From: Vagococcus vulneris
GTDB lineage: Bacteria > Bacillota > Bacilli > Lactobacillales > Vagococcaceae
Assembly: GCF_003950515.1 (NCBI RefSeq)
Contig: NZ_NGJS01000004.1
Coordinates: 1 to 64,000, forward strand
DNA length: 64,000 nucleotides
Direction of reading: 5' to 3'
Shown: piece by piece, positions 1-7,652 of the stretch
Position numbering within the stretch: position 1 is the first letter of the stretch
Layout of the letters: every line of letters begins with the position of its first letter
The notes under the pieces: generated by a model
The model's input: the letters and a program-made list of their open reading frames with translations, nothing else
Database searches by the model: none
Told to the model about the DNA's origin: nothing
Made by a program: the position numbers and the translations under genes

Positions 1-123
1 CTTTTAGGATCAGCGAGTGAATGTGGTGCATAAGGGAGACTTTTTCAGTGAGCCTTTTAGGCTCAGGCCGGCAATAGAGGCTTTCAGCCGAAGAACAAAC
101 CTCCAGTTCACACTGGAGGTTTT
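1..123 (+). promoter_or_regulatory. Structured leader-like RNA ending in an intrinsic terminator (cut by window start)
   Basis: The first 95 bases are GC-richer than what follows and contain self-complementary pieces (TGAGCC...GGCTCA at about 50-67 and AGGC...GCC at about 79-90). They run into a strong hairpin, AAACCTCCAGT at 97-107 paired with ACTGGAGGTTT at 112-122, whose T-run is short. This is the architecture of the 3' end of a terminating leader or riboswitch, or simply the structured tail of an upstream transcript. A GCCGAAG string at about 87-93 recalls lysine-type aptamers, but the rest does not match well enough to name a class. The 5' part lies outside the window. Confidence 0.35.
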
Positions 124-164
124 GATTAACTATCGATCAAAACCAATTAAATTGGGGTAAAATA

Positions 165-287
165 ATGAAGGGTTCAGAAGTTAGAATTTGGGGTGATTAC
201 TCAGGATTGGTAAGTTATGTTAATAAAGATCAAAAATCCAAATTACCAGGATTTAGAATTGATCGGTATGAATTATTACATAAATAA
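165..287 (+). CDS. Small ORF of 40 residues, unrecognised
   Basis: An ATG preceded by GGGG eight bases upstream opens a 40-codon frame (starts MKGSEVRIWG, ends DRYELLHK) ending in TAA. It lies just downstream of the terminator-bearing leader at 1-123. No transmembrane segment or recognisable motif is visible. It could be a genuine small protein or the tail of a decayed gene. The neighbourhood is rich in pseudogenes, which favours caution. I do not recognise it. Confidence 0.22.
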   Translation: MKGSEVRIWGDYSGLVSYVNKDQKSKLPGFRIDRYELLHK

Positions 288-706
288 ATAGTGTATACTA
301 CAATAAAACAACTGTGTTAATGAATCGTAAAATATTTATTAATGCAGTCGTTTTTGCATCAAGAATAAATTATTCAAATGGAACAGGGGAATGTTAAAAA
401 ATAGTGTATATTTTAATTTGTAGGGCAGTGACTTTTGGCACAATAAAATTAAATAAAAGGCCTAGCTATTTAGTTAGGTAAATCATATAAATGTAGTGGA
501 TTTCAATAGATAACTAGGAAGTTCTTTAATATAAGAAGTTATAAATAGTCCAAATTTAACGACTTTGATAATTACATGTAATGATAGTTAATTATTAAAA
601 ATAACCAATAAAAAATAGTGCGCTTGTATTAGTTTTTATTGTATTCGTTCTTTCGAATGGAATGAGAAATTTTATTAATTGGAATAGAAGTAAAATTTAA
701 AATAAT
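288..706. other. AT-rich stretch with no recognisable gene
   Basis: About 420 bases with stops in all frames at short intervals. It contains poly-A/T tracts and no convincing ribosome binding site plus start, no strong hairpin with a T-run, and no similarity I can name. Probably intergenic or decayed sequence. Confidence 0.5.
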
Positions 707-738
707 ATAAGCCTAATCTGGTTAGAGATTAGGCTTAT
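707..738 (-). terminator. Intrinsic terminator of the small membrane protein gene
   Basis: Near-perfect 12-base inverted repeat, ATAAGCCTAATC with GATTAGGCTTAT, just beyond the stop codon of the minus-strand gene at 741-1046. On the minus strand it is followed by an A/T-rich tail ending in TTTT. Confidence 0.6.
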
Positions 739-740
739 AA

Positions 741-1046
741 TTATTTAGCAGTTTTAGTTACTTTATCATTAATCTTTTCTTTCAATTCTCTTGATTTTTT
801 TCTTGCATTTTTCATATCTTTAGAGATATTACTGATATAATCTAGTTCACTATCTGAAAGATTATCAACAATGTCTAATAGTTTTTTGTTTCCATTAAGC
901 TTATTATTAACTATTTCTTTTGTTTTATAACGAGTGGTCTCATGTTCTAATTTTTCAACAATTTTTTCTGATAATGTTACGGCAGCGTAAACTCCAGCAA
1001 CTGCTGCTACACCAAATCCAATGCCAACTTTTGTAATTGTTTTCAT
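741..1046 (-). CDS. Small membrane-anchored, lysine-rich protein (YtxH-like)
   Basis: The product is about 101 residues. The chosen ATG gives MKTITKVG. A TTG nine bases further upstream would add three residues but has poorer spacing from the AGGA motif. Residues about 5-25 are a glycine/alanine-rich hydrophobic segment (IGFGVAAVAGVYAAV) that should anchor it in the membrane. The remaining 75 residues are charged and probably helical, ending in a lysine-rich tail. This plan is that of YtxH-type and general-stress small membrane proteins, but I see no family-defining motif. It stands alone, flanked by long gene-poor stretches, with its own terminator. Function unknown. Confidence 0.6.
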   Translation of the reverse strand: MKTITKVGIGFGVAAVAGVYAAVTLSEKIVEKLEHETTRYKTKEIVNNKLNGNKKLLDIVDNLSDSELDYISNISKDMKNARKKSRELKEKINDKVTKTAK

Positions 1047-1786
1047 CAATATCAAGTCCTATCGTTTATTTTCTTTTATTATATCATGAATAGAATAAAA
1101 TATGTATTTATATGGTGGGTATCTGTAAAAAATCAGGTGACATAATGTTATTTTCTTTAAGATTAAAATTAGAAGCATGATGACTATTTGAGGTTGTTCA
1201 TCATATAAATCAGCTTCTTCGTACTATAGTAAATTTGTCGGAATGCTAAAAAATAAATTGAAAATAATTTGTTCACTTAAAATAGAATTTGTTTAAATTG
1301 AACTACATCTATAAAGTATAGATTTATTGAAACATTTAGATAATTACAAAGCCAAATTTTATATAAGACTAGGATATCTGAAACGTCAGTATTTTATTAC
1401 CGATATTTGTTTTTAAAGAATTGTAAATAGTTTACCTTTAGTAATTTGTCGACAAATTGGATTTTCATATTTTAAGATAGGTAAAACATACAGTACAAGC
1501 ATTGGTGTTTGAATTGATTAAAGAAGTTTTGCCATAAAAGAGAGGTGAAGTAGAAAAAAATCATTGAAACTATTCATTAATGAGAATACTTATAAGTAGT
1601 ATCTTAGTTCTACTAACAGTATATTAAGTTTAAATAGGTTGAATTAATTATATCTAAAAAATATTAATTTTGTTTTTTGACTTTTAAGTCGCCAAATAAG
1701 ACAAATATTGATTGTTTTATTTAATTATTTACTTTATGATAGAGAATATAGCAGATATAAAAAAATAGCTATATAAATAGATAATA
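1047..1786. other. Long AT-rich stretch without a recognisable gene
   Basis: About 740 bases between the small membrane protein gene and the SMR-type pair. All six frames are interrupted by frequent stops. Short readable pieces exist, such as a frame around 1340-1415 reading ...KAKFYIRLGYLKRQYF, but none is long enough or well enough started to call. The appearance is that of old, decayed coding DNA. The end (about 1740-1786) should hold the promoter of the gene starting at 1825, though no good consensus boxes stand out. Confidence 0.5.
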
Positions 1787-1824
1787 GGGAGGCTAGTAAC
1801 GTTATTACTAAACGTTAGACAAAA
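1787..1824 (+). promoter_or_regulatory. Shine-Dalgarno separated from the ATG by a hairpin
   Basis: A strong GGGAGG (1787-1792) lies 32 bases before the only in-frame ATG (1825), because TAG at 1816-1818 blocks any earlier start. Between them is a perfect 7-base inverted repeat, TAACGTT (1797-1803) and AACGTTA (1811-1817), with a 7-base loop. If folded, the hairpin removes 21 bases and leaves an effective spacing of about 11. The repeat could instead be a DNA operator. See findings. Confidence 0.5.
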
Positions 1825-2196
1825 ATGGATAAATTAAATCAAAAAAACCGTTACAATTTAAAATTAGCGATTATCTTAATAATAACAGCTGCAGTATGTA
1901 GTACATTTGGTCAATTAATATGGAAAATCAGTGCTGAAAAACATGGTGGTGTATCGACAGTCGATTATATTTTGGGGCTGACACTATCAGGTGTTAGTTT
2001 GGTGTTTATGATGTTGTCATTCCGATATGGACAGATATCAATTTTACAACCAATGATGAGTTTGGGTTTTTGTTTATCAATGATTTTAGGCTATTTATTC
2101 TTAAATGAATCATTATCACTTTTTAAGATTTTAGGTGTTTTCTTTATTGTTTTAGGTGCTTTTATCTTAGGGAAAAGAGGGAAAAAAACTGTATGA
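1825..2196 (+). CDS. SMR/EamA-type small membrane transporter subunit A
   Basis: A 123-residue protein with four predicted membrane helices at about 14-34, 46-66, 73-93 and 97-116. It has the short-loop, half-size layout of the SMR/DMT superfamily (compare EmrE and the ArnE/ArnF flippase halves). The segment FGQLIWKISAEKHGG after helix 1 and GYLFLNESLSLFKILGV before helix 4 are typical of EamA half-units. The next gene encodes a second half of similar size, and the stop and start overlap by four bases (ATGA), so the two are probably translated together as a heterodimer. Substrate unknown; drug export and lipid-linked sugar flipping are both possible. Confidence 0.7.
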   Translation: MDKLNQKNRYNLKLAIILIITAAVCSTFGQLIWKISAEKHGGVSTVDYILGLTLSGVSLVFMMLSFRYGQISILQPMMSLGFCLSMILGYLFLNESLSLFKILGVFFIVLGAFILGKRGKKTV

Positions 2197-2540
2197 GTAA
2201 TGTACCAAAAATTATAATATGGGTCTTTTTAACTACTTTTCTTGGAAGTATGGGCGGTACTTTTTTCAAAATTGCTATGAATCGAATAAAAAGTGTGTCA
2301 GTTTTGACAATTTTAAAAAACAAATGGATCTGGTTAGGTTTTTTCCTGTACTTACTTAGTTCATTTGCAAATCTTAAATTGTACAAATTTTTACCTTATG
2401 ATGTCGCGTACCCGCTAACATCGATAACTTATATTTGGACAATTATTCTATCTTATTTTATTTTTAAGGAGAAATTGACACCTAGTAAATTAATAGCTGT
2501 GGCTAGTATTATTTTTGGAGTGGTCCTAATCAGTCTATAG
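2193..2540 (+). CDS. SMR/EamA-type small membrane transporter subunit B
   Basis: A 115-residue protein with four hydrophobic segments at about 7-25, 43-63, 70-90 and 97-115. It carries the half-transporter signature AYPLTSITYIWTIILSYFIF followed by KEKLTPSK and a final helix. Its ATG overlaps the stop of the upstream partner, which indicates translational coupling and probably a heterodimeric pump or flippase. The pair is followed by a shared terminator. I recognise the fold class but not the substrate. Confidence 0.7.
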   Translation: MSNVPKIIIWVFLTTFLGSMGGTFFKIAMNRIKSVSVLTILKNKWIWLGFFLYLLSSFANLKLYKFLPYDVAYPLTSITYIWTIILSYFIFKEKLTPSKLIAVASIIFGVVLISL

Positions 2541-2569
2541 CCACATTCTATAAGATTGTCACATCGTGC

Positions 2570-2617
2570 AAAAAAAGGTATAAATCCCGTTAGACACTCT
2601 GGATTTATACCTTTTTT
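2570..2617. terminator. Bidirectional terminator between the SMR pair and metA
   Basis: Perfect 11-base stem GGTATAAATCC / GGATTTATACC with an A-run before it and a T-run after it. It can end transcription from both sides. The convergent genes are the SMR pair (ends 2540) and the metA pseudogene (ends 2643 on the minus strand). Confidence 0.8.
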
Positions 2618-2642
2618 ATGGATGTTAACATGCTGCTTATTC

Positions 2643-3556
2643 TTAAAGTAGTTTTTCAATATCAGATAGTTGATAGGGTGTTACTTGATAGACATGATTA
2701 ATCCAATTTTGAAAGAGAATGTGTGCATGAGCTCGCCAAGTATTAGCTGGGTTTTTATTAGTTGAATTACTATCAATATAATTTTTTGGAAATGACGTCA
2801 GAATCCCAGTTGCTAAATCACGAAGATATTCTGACATTAAGGTAGTCGTATCATATTCAAAATGTCCTAAGATAAAAATAAAGCGGTCGTCTTTGGATGA
2901 TAGTATAGTAGCTCCGATATCATTGTTTGCCGCTAATATATTAATATCTTTATGGTCTCTGTTGATTTCAATACCTGTATAACGAGATTGTGGTGTCATA
3001 AAAACATCATCAAAACCATTTAAAAGCCAATTTTCTCTTAAATTATGTTGAGAATAAATACCAAAAAGTTTTTCAGAATAAGTTGTTTTTTGAATATTAT
3101 AATAATGATAAAGGGCTGCTTGTGCACCCCAGCAAATAAACAATGATGAAGTAACATGATGTTCAGCCCAATTAAGAATTTCTTGTAATTCTCGCCAGTA
3201 ATCAACTTCTTCAAAAGCAAATTTTTCAACAGGAGCACCAGTGACAATCAGCAGATCATAATTTCTAGCTTTAATATCATCAAATGTTTGGTAAAAGCTT
3301 TCGAGGTAGTCAATTTTACTGTTTTTATGCTCGTGCTTTGTAGTTCTGATAAAGTCAACGTTAATTTGAAGCGGTGTTTGGGAAACTAGACGTAAAAGCT
3401 GCAATTCGGTAGACTTCTTATTAGGCATTAAATTTAAAATAGCTAGTGATAATGGTCGATATCTTGTTGCTTAGCTCGTTCTTCTGTTAATGTAAAAATA
3501 TTTTCTTTTTCTAACAGCTCAATGACTGGAAGTCCAAATTTAATATTTACAGGCAT
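2643..3556 (-). pseudogene. metA: Homoserine O-acetyltransferase gene, broken by a one-base frameshift
   Basis: Read from the ATG at 3556 (AGGAGG just upstream), the frame gives the correct MetA N-terminus (MPVNIKFGLPVIELLEKENI ... RAKQQDI) and hits TAG after 37 codons at 3443-3445. The family continuation RPLSLAILNLMPNKK is in another frame, so one base is missing near 3457-3462. The second part (from about 3428, 261 residues) is otherwise intact. It has the catalytic Cys in FICWGAQAA, the GHFEYD His/Glu region, and GAPVE, whose Glu is the feature associated with acetyl- rather than succinyl-CoA use. Repaired length would be about 304, normal for the family. It is the second gene after the Met T-box, behind an equally broken metY. 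Confidence 0.85.
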
Positions 3557-3569
3557 AATTATCCTCCTG

Positions 3570-4789
3570 TTATATGGTGCTTAATGCGTGATCTAAATCA
3601 TTGATTAAATCGTCAATTGTCTCAATTCCGACAGAAAGCCGTATTGTTTCTGGTTTGATACCAGTTCGGTCCAATTCTTCCTCTGATAGCTGAGAATGAG
3701 TGGTCGAAGCGGGATGAATAATTAAGGATTTAGCATCACCAACATTTGCTACAATTGAAAAAATATTTGTGGCAGCACAAAGTTTTTTACTAGCTTCAGC
3801 GCCATCTTTTAATCCAAAAGTAAAAACAGATCCAACACCTTTTTTAAAATACTTTTCGGCTAATGAGGCATAACGATTTCCTGGAAGTTTAGGATAGTTA
3901 ACCCAAGCAACTTTAGGATGGTTATAAAGAAAATCTGCAATTTTTTCAGCATTTTCAACATGACGTTCTAAGCGTAAAGATAAAGTCTCAAGACCAAGAA
4001 GTATGGTCCAGGAATTAAACGGAGATGGGGCGGCACCAGTATCGTGTAGTAGAACTGTTCGTGCTCGGGTAATATACGCATCTTTTCCGGCAGCATTGAT
4101 CCAAGATAAACCGTGATAACTTAGATCAGGTTCGGTTAATTTAGGAAATTTACCGTTAGTCCAATCAAATTTACCACTATCAATAATTGCGCCGCCAATT
4201 GATACACCATGTCCCCCAATGAATTTAGTAGTTGAATAGACAGTGATATCAGCTCCAAAATCAAACGGCTTAAATAAATAGGGAGTAGCAAAAGTATTAT
4301 CGACAATAACAGGAACATTTACAGCATGTGCAATGTCGCAGATTGCTGTTAAGTCAATCAAATTGGAGTCTGGATTACCGATTGATTCAAGGAATATGGC
4401 TTTTGTATTGGATTGAATAGCATCTTTAAGGGCATTAAGATCATTACTATCAACAAAAGTCGTAGTGATACCGAATTCCGGAAGAGTATGAGCAAATAAA
4501 TTGAAGGTCCCGCCGTAAACAGATGATGCGGATACGATATGGTCACCAGAGCTAGCAATATTTTGAATGGCGTATGTAACAGCTGCTGACCCGGATGCAG
4601 TTGCTAAAGCACCAACTCCACCTTCAAGCAAATTTAATCGTTCTTCAAGTATAGACGTTGTCGGATTTGTTATCCGGGTGTAGATATTTCCTGGTTCTGT
4701 TAATGAAAATCGTTCGGCTGCCTGTTCAGTCGTTGTGGTCGTTATAGACTTCCTACTTGATCGAAATGAAATAGTCTTTTAGTAGTCAT
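3570..4789 (-). pseudogene. metY: O-acetylhomoserine sulfhydrylase gene with a 5' deletion and frame disruption
   Basis: ATG at 4789 follows a good GGAGG and encodes MTTKRLFHFDQVGSL, then TAA (4742-4744). The family sequence resumes in another frame with TEQAAERFSLTEPGN, IYTRITNPTTS and then the whole catalytic body. That body includes the PLP lysine in STTKFIGGHG and a normal C-terminus ending about 3573. Comparison with the usual roughly 425-residue length suggests about 70 bases lost, covering the HAGQ...YQTTSY part of the N-terminus, plus a frame change. No ATG, GTG or TTG lies in the downstream frame before TTG at 4631, which would miss the PLP-phosphate-binding Y-x-R segment. A functional enzyme is therefore unlikely. 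It uses PLP to make homocysteine from O-acetylhomoserine and sulfide. Confidence 0.85.
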
Positions 4790-4811
4790 ATTATTTCCTC
4801 CTCAAGATTTA

Positions 4812-5072
4812 TAAAAAAACGTCCCTTTATTAAGATTTTCTGAATAAAGGGACGTTTAAATTAACGTGGTACCACCCAAATTTATTCTATTCCTATTTTG
4901 AATAGAACCTCTAAAATATCTAACAATACTAGATGCAGTAACGGGCATTAACGTCTATCTGGCGTGAACCATTAAGAATACTCGGAGTTCATCTTCATTA
5001 ATATAAACAATGCTCTTTTTCACCATCCGAGCTCTCTGGAACTGTTCTTATTAACTACTCTTCTCTTCATTG
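4812..5072 (-). promoter_or_regulatory. T-box riboswitch, probably methionine-specific
   Basis: On the minus strand the leader shows the T-box order. Stem I has an AGAGAGC element and GGTG...A, then a specifier region with ATG at 4992-4990 inside GAAGATGAAC. Next comes the conserved antiterminator bulge GGGTGGTACCACG (4865-4877). Last is a terminator with the 15-base stem AAACGTCCCTTTATT / AATAAAGGGACGTTT (4817-4857) and a T-run. Uncharged tRNA pairing with the specifier and the T-box would favour read-through. ATG and the downstream metY-metA genes agree on methionine. The element looks intact although both genes it controls are broken. Confidence 0.9.
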
Positions 5073-5151
5073 TAGAAATATTAAAATTTAATGAATTTTT
5101 TATATGATAAACGTTAAAAAATAATAAGTCAACTGCTGAAATGACATTTGT

Positions 5152-5182
5152 TGAGTAAATAATGATAGTTGATATTTACTCA
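5152..5182. promoter_or_regulatory. Perfect 10-base inverted repeat, possible operator
   Basis: TGAGTAAATA and TATTTACTCA separated by 11 bases form a perfect dyad between the T-box promoter side and the flavodoxin-like gene at 5307. No T-run follows, so a protein-binding site is likelier than a terminator. The bound regulator cannot be named. Confidence 0.45.
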
Positions 5183-5306
5183 GATGTTACTAACTCATTA
5201 CGCTGTTTATGTTAGTTTGGTTAATTAATTAATAAAAAAATATGGCAGACAATTTTTATTATGTATATAATAAAATCATCTCATATATAGAAAGAAGTTT
5301 AACTGC

Positions 5307-5822
5307 ATGTCAAAAATTCTCATTGCCTATTCAACAGTAGATGGCCAAACAAAAAAGATTGCTGAAACATTGTCGAAACAATTAAATGGAGATGTTTCAT
5401 TGAAACTATTCAATGAAGTAGTATCATTAGAAGAATATGATTTCATAATTGTAGGTTCTTCCATTCGGTATGGTAGATTCCCTCAGAAGCTTTATCATTT
5501 TGTTCAAAAGAATCAGAAAATATTAATCGAAAAAAATGCCGATTTTTTTGGGGTTAATTTGATTGCACGGACTCCAGAAAAATGTTTTGTTGATAATAAT
5601 GTGTATGTAAGAAAATTTTTAGAAAAAATCGAATGGCAGCCTAATAATATCAAAATATTTGCCGGGGCCCTAAATTACACGACATATAATTTCTTTGATA
5701 GAAAAATGATACAATTAATTATGAAGATAACAAAAGGACCCACAGACACTCGTTATGATATTGAATTTACTGATTGGGAGCAAGTGGAAAATTATGCAAC
5801 TCAAGTAAATCAGCGGGCATAA
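5307..5822 (+). CDS. Flavodoxin-like protein, HemG/menaquinone-dependent protoporphyrinogen oxidase family
   Basis: A 171-residue flavodoxin fold. The FMN phosphate loop is at residues 9-16 (YSTVDGQTKKIAE). Then come EEYDFIIVGSSIRYGRFP at about 43-60 and FFGVNLIARTPEK at about 82-94, all typical of HemG-type proteins. HemG oxidises protoporphyrinogen using quinones. In Lactobacillales, which mostly lack haem synthesis, members of this family are usually kept as generic flavodoxin-like redox proteins, so the assigned substrate is uncertain. No haem genes are nearby. The gene stands alone, with AGAAAG upstream of the ATG and a dyad at 5152-5182 in its upstream region. Confidence 0.75.
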   Translation: MSKILIAYSTVDGQTKKIAETLSKQLNGDVSLKLFNEVVSLEEYDFIIVGSSIRYGRFPQKLYHFVQKNQKILIEKNADFFGVNLIARTPEKCFVDNNVYVRKFLEKIEWQPNNIKIFAGALNYTTYNFFDRKMIQLIMKITKGPTDTRYDIEFTDWEQVENYATQVNQRA

Positions 5823-5996
5823 TAATTATTCATTAGTTTTAAAGAAAATTTCATAGAAACTTAAAATATATGGTTTATACTTATTTAGTATTAAGTTAAT
5901 TTGGTGTTATCTTTAAGTGATGTTAGTTGATGAAAATTTAAGACATCTAGATGATAATATTAAGAATAATGTATATAAATGATTGGAGAGACATCA

Positions 5997-7034
5997 ATGA
6001 AATTATGGATGAAGATAATTGCCGGGACTATGGTGACTGCGGGTTTACTGGCTGGGACTTCTGTTCAGGCTGCAACTGAAAAGTCAAAAGATGAGGGTTG
6101 GAATGTACCCAATATTGCGTTAGGTAACGGGTTGACAGAATCTGAAAAAAAACAAACAATAGACATATTAATGAAAGATATTAACAAGGTTCCTGATTTA
6201 TCTAGTGTAGATACAAGTAAATATAATACATATACTGTGGATGGTAATGATCTTGTTAAATATGTAACGGATGTGCCAGAGTTTACAAGTCAATCAAAGG
6301 CCTATTCAAGTGCCTTTATAGCACGAACAAAGTCAGGTACAGGCGTTAATGTAGATATCGTTACACCCAAAAATATCACTGCACGTACGGAAGCAATGTA
6401 CCGTTCAGCAGCAATCACAAGCGGTGTGTATGACGCATATATCAGAATAGCAAGTGTACGTACTATGGATGGCAGCGGCGCATTGGCTGGAATTTATAAA
6501 ATTTATGATGAAATCGATCCGGCTGCAGATCAAACAATACAAAAAAATCGTGATGAAAAACGTGATGTTGCTCAACAACAAATGCAGGTTGTATCCAAAA
6601 TTGATGACCAGAATAAGGACAATAAAGATTATTCATCGGAAAATGTATTGGTTATGTTAGCTGATATTCAAATCGAACTTCAAAAAATTAATGATAAGTT
6701 AGATAAAATGTCCCAAGATGAGAAAAAACAAGAAGTTACTAAAGTCGTTGATGAGCAAATTGAAAAAAATGGTATGCAGAATGCTATTAATCCTGAAATG
6801 AAAACCGAAGTCATCAATAACATGGTTAATTTCTCAAGTACAGATGCAATCAATGATAAAGAGATGACAAAACAATTATCAACATTTAAAGATGATATTA
6901 TGAAAAATGGTAAAGAATTTAAAGATAACTTGCTATCAGATGAAAATGTCGCCAAAGCTAAAGAAAGTGCCGGCGGGATTTGGCAAAGTATTAAAGATTT
7001 CTTCAGCGGTTTATTTAGTTCGAAAGATAAATAA
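5997..7034 (+). CDS. Secreted DUF1002 protein
   Basis: The ATG at 5997 is preferred over an in-frame ATG at 5979. GGAGAG lies 7-8 bases before it and the product then begins with a clean signal peptide (MKLWMKIIAGTMVTAGLLAG, cleavage after VQA at about 26). The mature part begins with the DUF1002 region (about 30-190), including ALGNGLTESEKKQ and RTEAMYRSAAITSGVYDAYI. A charged, probably coiled-coil region follows at about 190-310, then a C-terminal IWQSIKDFFSGLFSS that looks amphipathic. DUF1002 proteins are exported in many Firmicutes and have no assigned biochemical role. Monocistronic, with its own terminator. Confidence 0.8.
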   Translation: MKLWMKIIAGTMVTAGLLAGTSVQAATEKSKDEGWNVPNIALGNGLTESEKKQTIDILMKDINKVPDLSSVDTSKYNTYTVDGNDLVKYVTDVPEFTSQSKAYSSAFIARTKSGTGVNVDIVTPKNITARTEAMYRSAAITSGVYDAYIRIASVRTMDGSGALAGIYKIYDEIDPAADQTIQKNRDEKRDVAQQQMQVVSKIDDQNKDNKDYSSENVLVMLADIQIELQKINDKLDKMSQDEKKQEVTKVVDEQIEKNGMQNAINPEMKTEVINNMVNFSSTDAINDKEMTKQLSTFKDDIMKNGKEFKDNLLSDENVAKAKESAGGIWQSIKDFFSGLFSSKDK

Positions 7035-7042
7035 AATAATCG

Positions 7043-7080
7043 AAAGCCTAAATGATAACACACTTTCATTTAGGCTTTTT
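7043..7080 (+). terminator. Intrinsic terminator of the DUF1002 gene
   Basis: Stem AAAGCCTAAATG / CATTTAGGCTTT with a 12-base loop and TTTTT tail, nine bases after the stop codon. Confidence 0.85.
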
Positions 7081-7125
7081 AGTATTATGATTAAGTTTAT
7101 ACTATTCATGAAGCAGGAGGATATT

Positions 7126-7492
7126 ATGGTATAGTAAATGCTGAAAAATTTGATAAAATGGCAGTGAAATACGATTCATCGGAGCGAACAGATATCAATC
7201 AGGTAATAATTAGACAAGTAAAAAAATACATTTCTGAGGTTAAAGAAGTATGGAAATATTTGTATCAGACGTTGCTCTCTGATGGTAAGTTAATCATTGT
7301 GATTTTGTTTATAATGGAAGAGTTCAATCTGATTTGGTTTACCCAGGATTTAAACAAAAAGAATTACAAAAGCTATTAACTGATATAGGCTTTATTGTTA
7401 GTGATTATGATGTTTATTACGAACGCAATCAGCTATTTATGAATCAACGAGCTGGAATGTTTGCGCTTAACAGCTTTAAACTAAAAATATAA
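7126..7492 (+). pseudogene. Remnant of a class I SAM-dependent methyltransferase
   Basis: After GGAGG an ATG (7126) meets TAG two codons later. A neighbouring frame gives AEKFDKMAVKYDSSER (7139 on), the usual methyltransferase N-terminus, then jumps from VKKYISEVKE directly to YQTLLSDGKLIIV. This means roughly 80 codons with the SAM-binding GxGxG core are gone. After about 7306 the frame shifts by one base and continues as DFVYNGRVQSDLVYPGFKQK ... ERNQLFMNQRAGMFAL to TAA at 7492, matching the family C-terminus (GF.Q.EL, FMNQ.A..F). At least three lesions: start region, core deletion, late frameshift. Clearly non-functional. Confidence 0.8.
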
Positions 7493-7557
7493 CTTGTCAC
7501 TTAAAATATATCGACTATTTATATCAATTATTGCTAAAATTTAATAATTATTTTATG

Positions 7558-7572
7558 TAGAAAACGTTTTAT
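7558..7572. promoter_or_regulatory. cre-like palindrome upstream of sstT
   Basis: AGAAAACGTTTTAT contains a perfect AAAACGTTTT palindrome and agrees with the CcpA cre consensus TGWAARCGYTWNCW at all but two positions. It lies about 80 bases before the sstT start and upstream of a TATAAT at about 7608. Binding is inferred only. Confidence 0.4.
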
Positions 7573-7652
7573 TTCTATAATTAGATTTCCCTAATCAATT
7601 TATTCTGTTATAATCGTTAATAATTAGAAAATGGTTAGAGAGGTTTGTGGAA

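Noticed and set aside
2162-2386. Minus-strand frame opposite the SMR-type gene pair
   Set aside because: Lies wholly antisense to two well-supported coding genes, has no ribosome binding site and no recognisable motif.
3570-4631. Intact 353-residue sulfhydrylase starting at TTG 4631
   Set aside because: Starts inside the enzyme, lacks a ribosome binding site and misses the N-terminal PLP-binding segment that is present but out of reach upstream. The locus is better read as a pseudogene.
4833-4847. CodY-like sequence GATTTTCTGAATAAA
   Set aside because: It is the loop and arm of the T-box terminator and matches the 15-base CodY consensus at only about 11 positions.
7158-7379. 73-codon plus-strand frame after the DUF1002 gene
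   Set aside because: It is a piece of the frameshifted methyltransferase remnant, not a separate gene.
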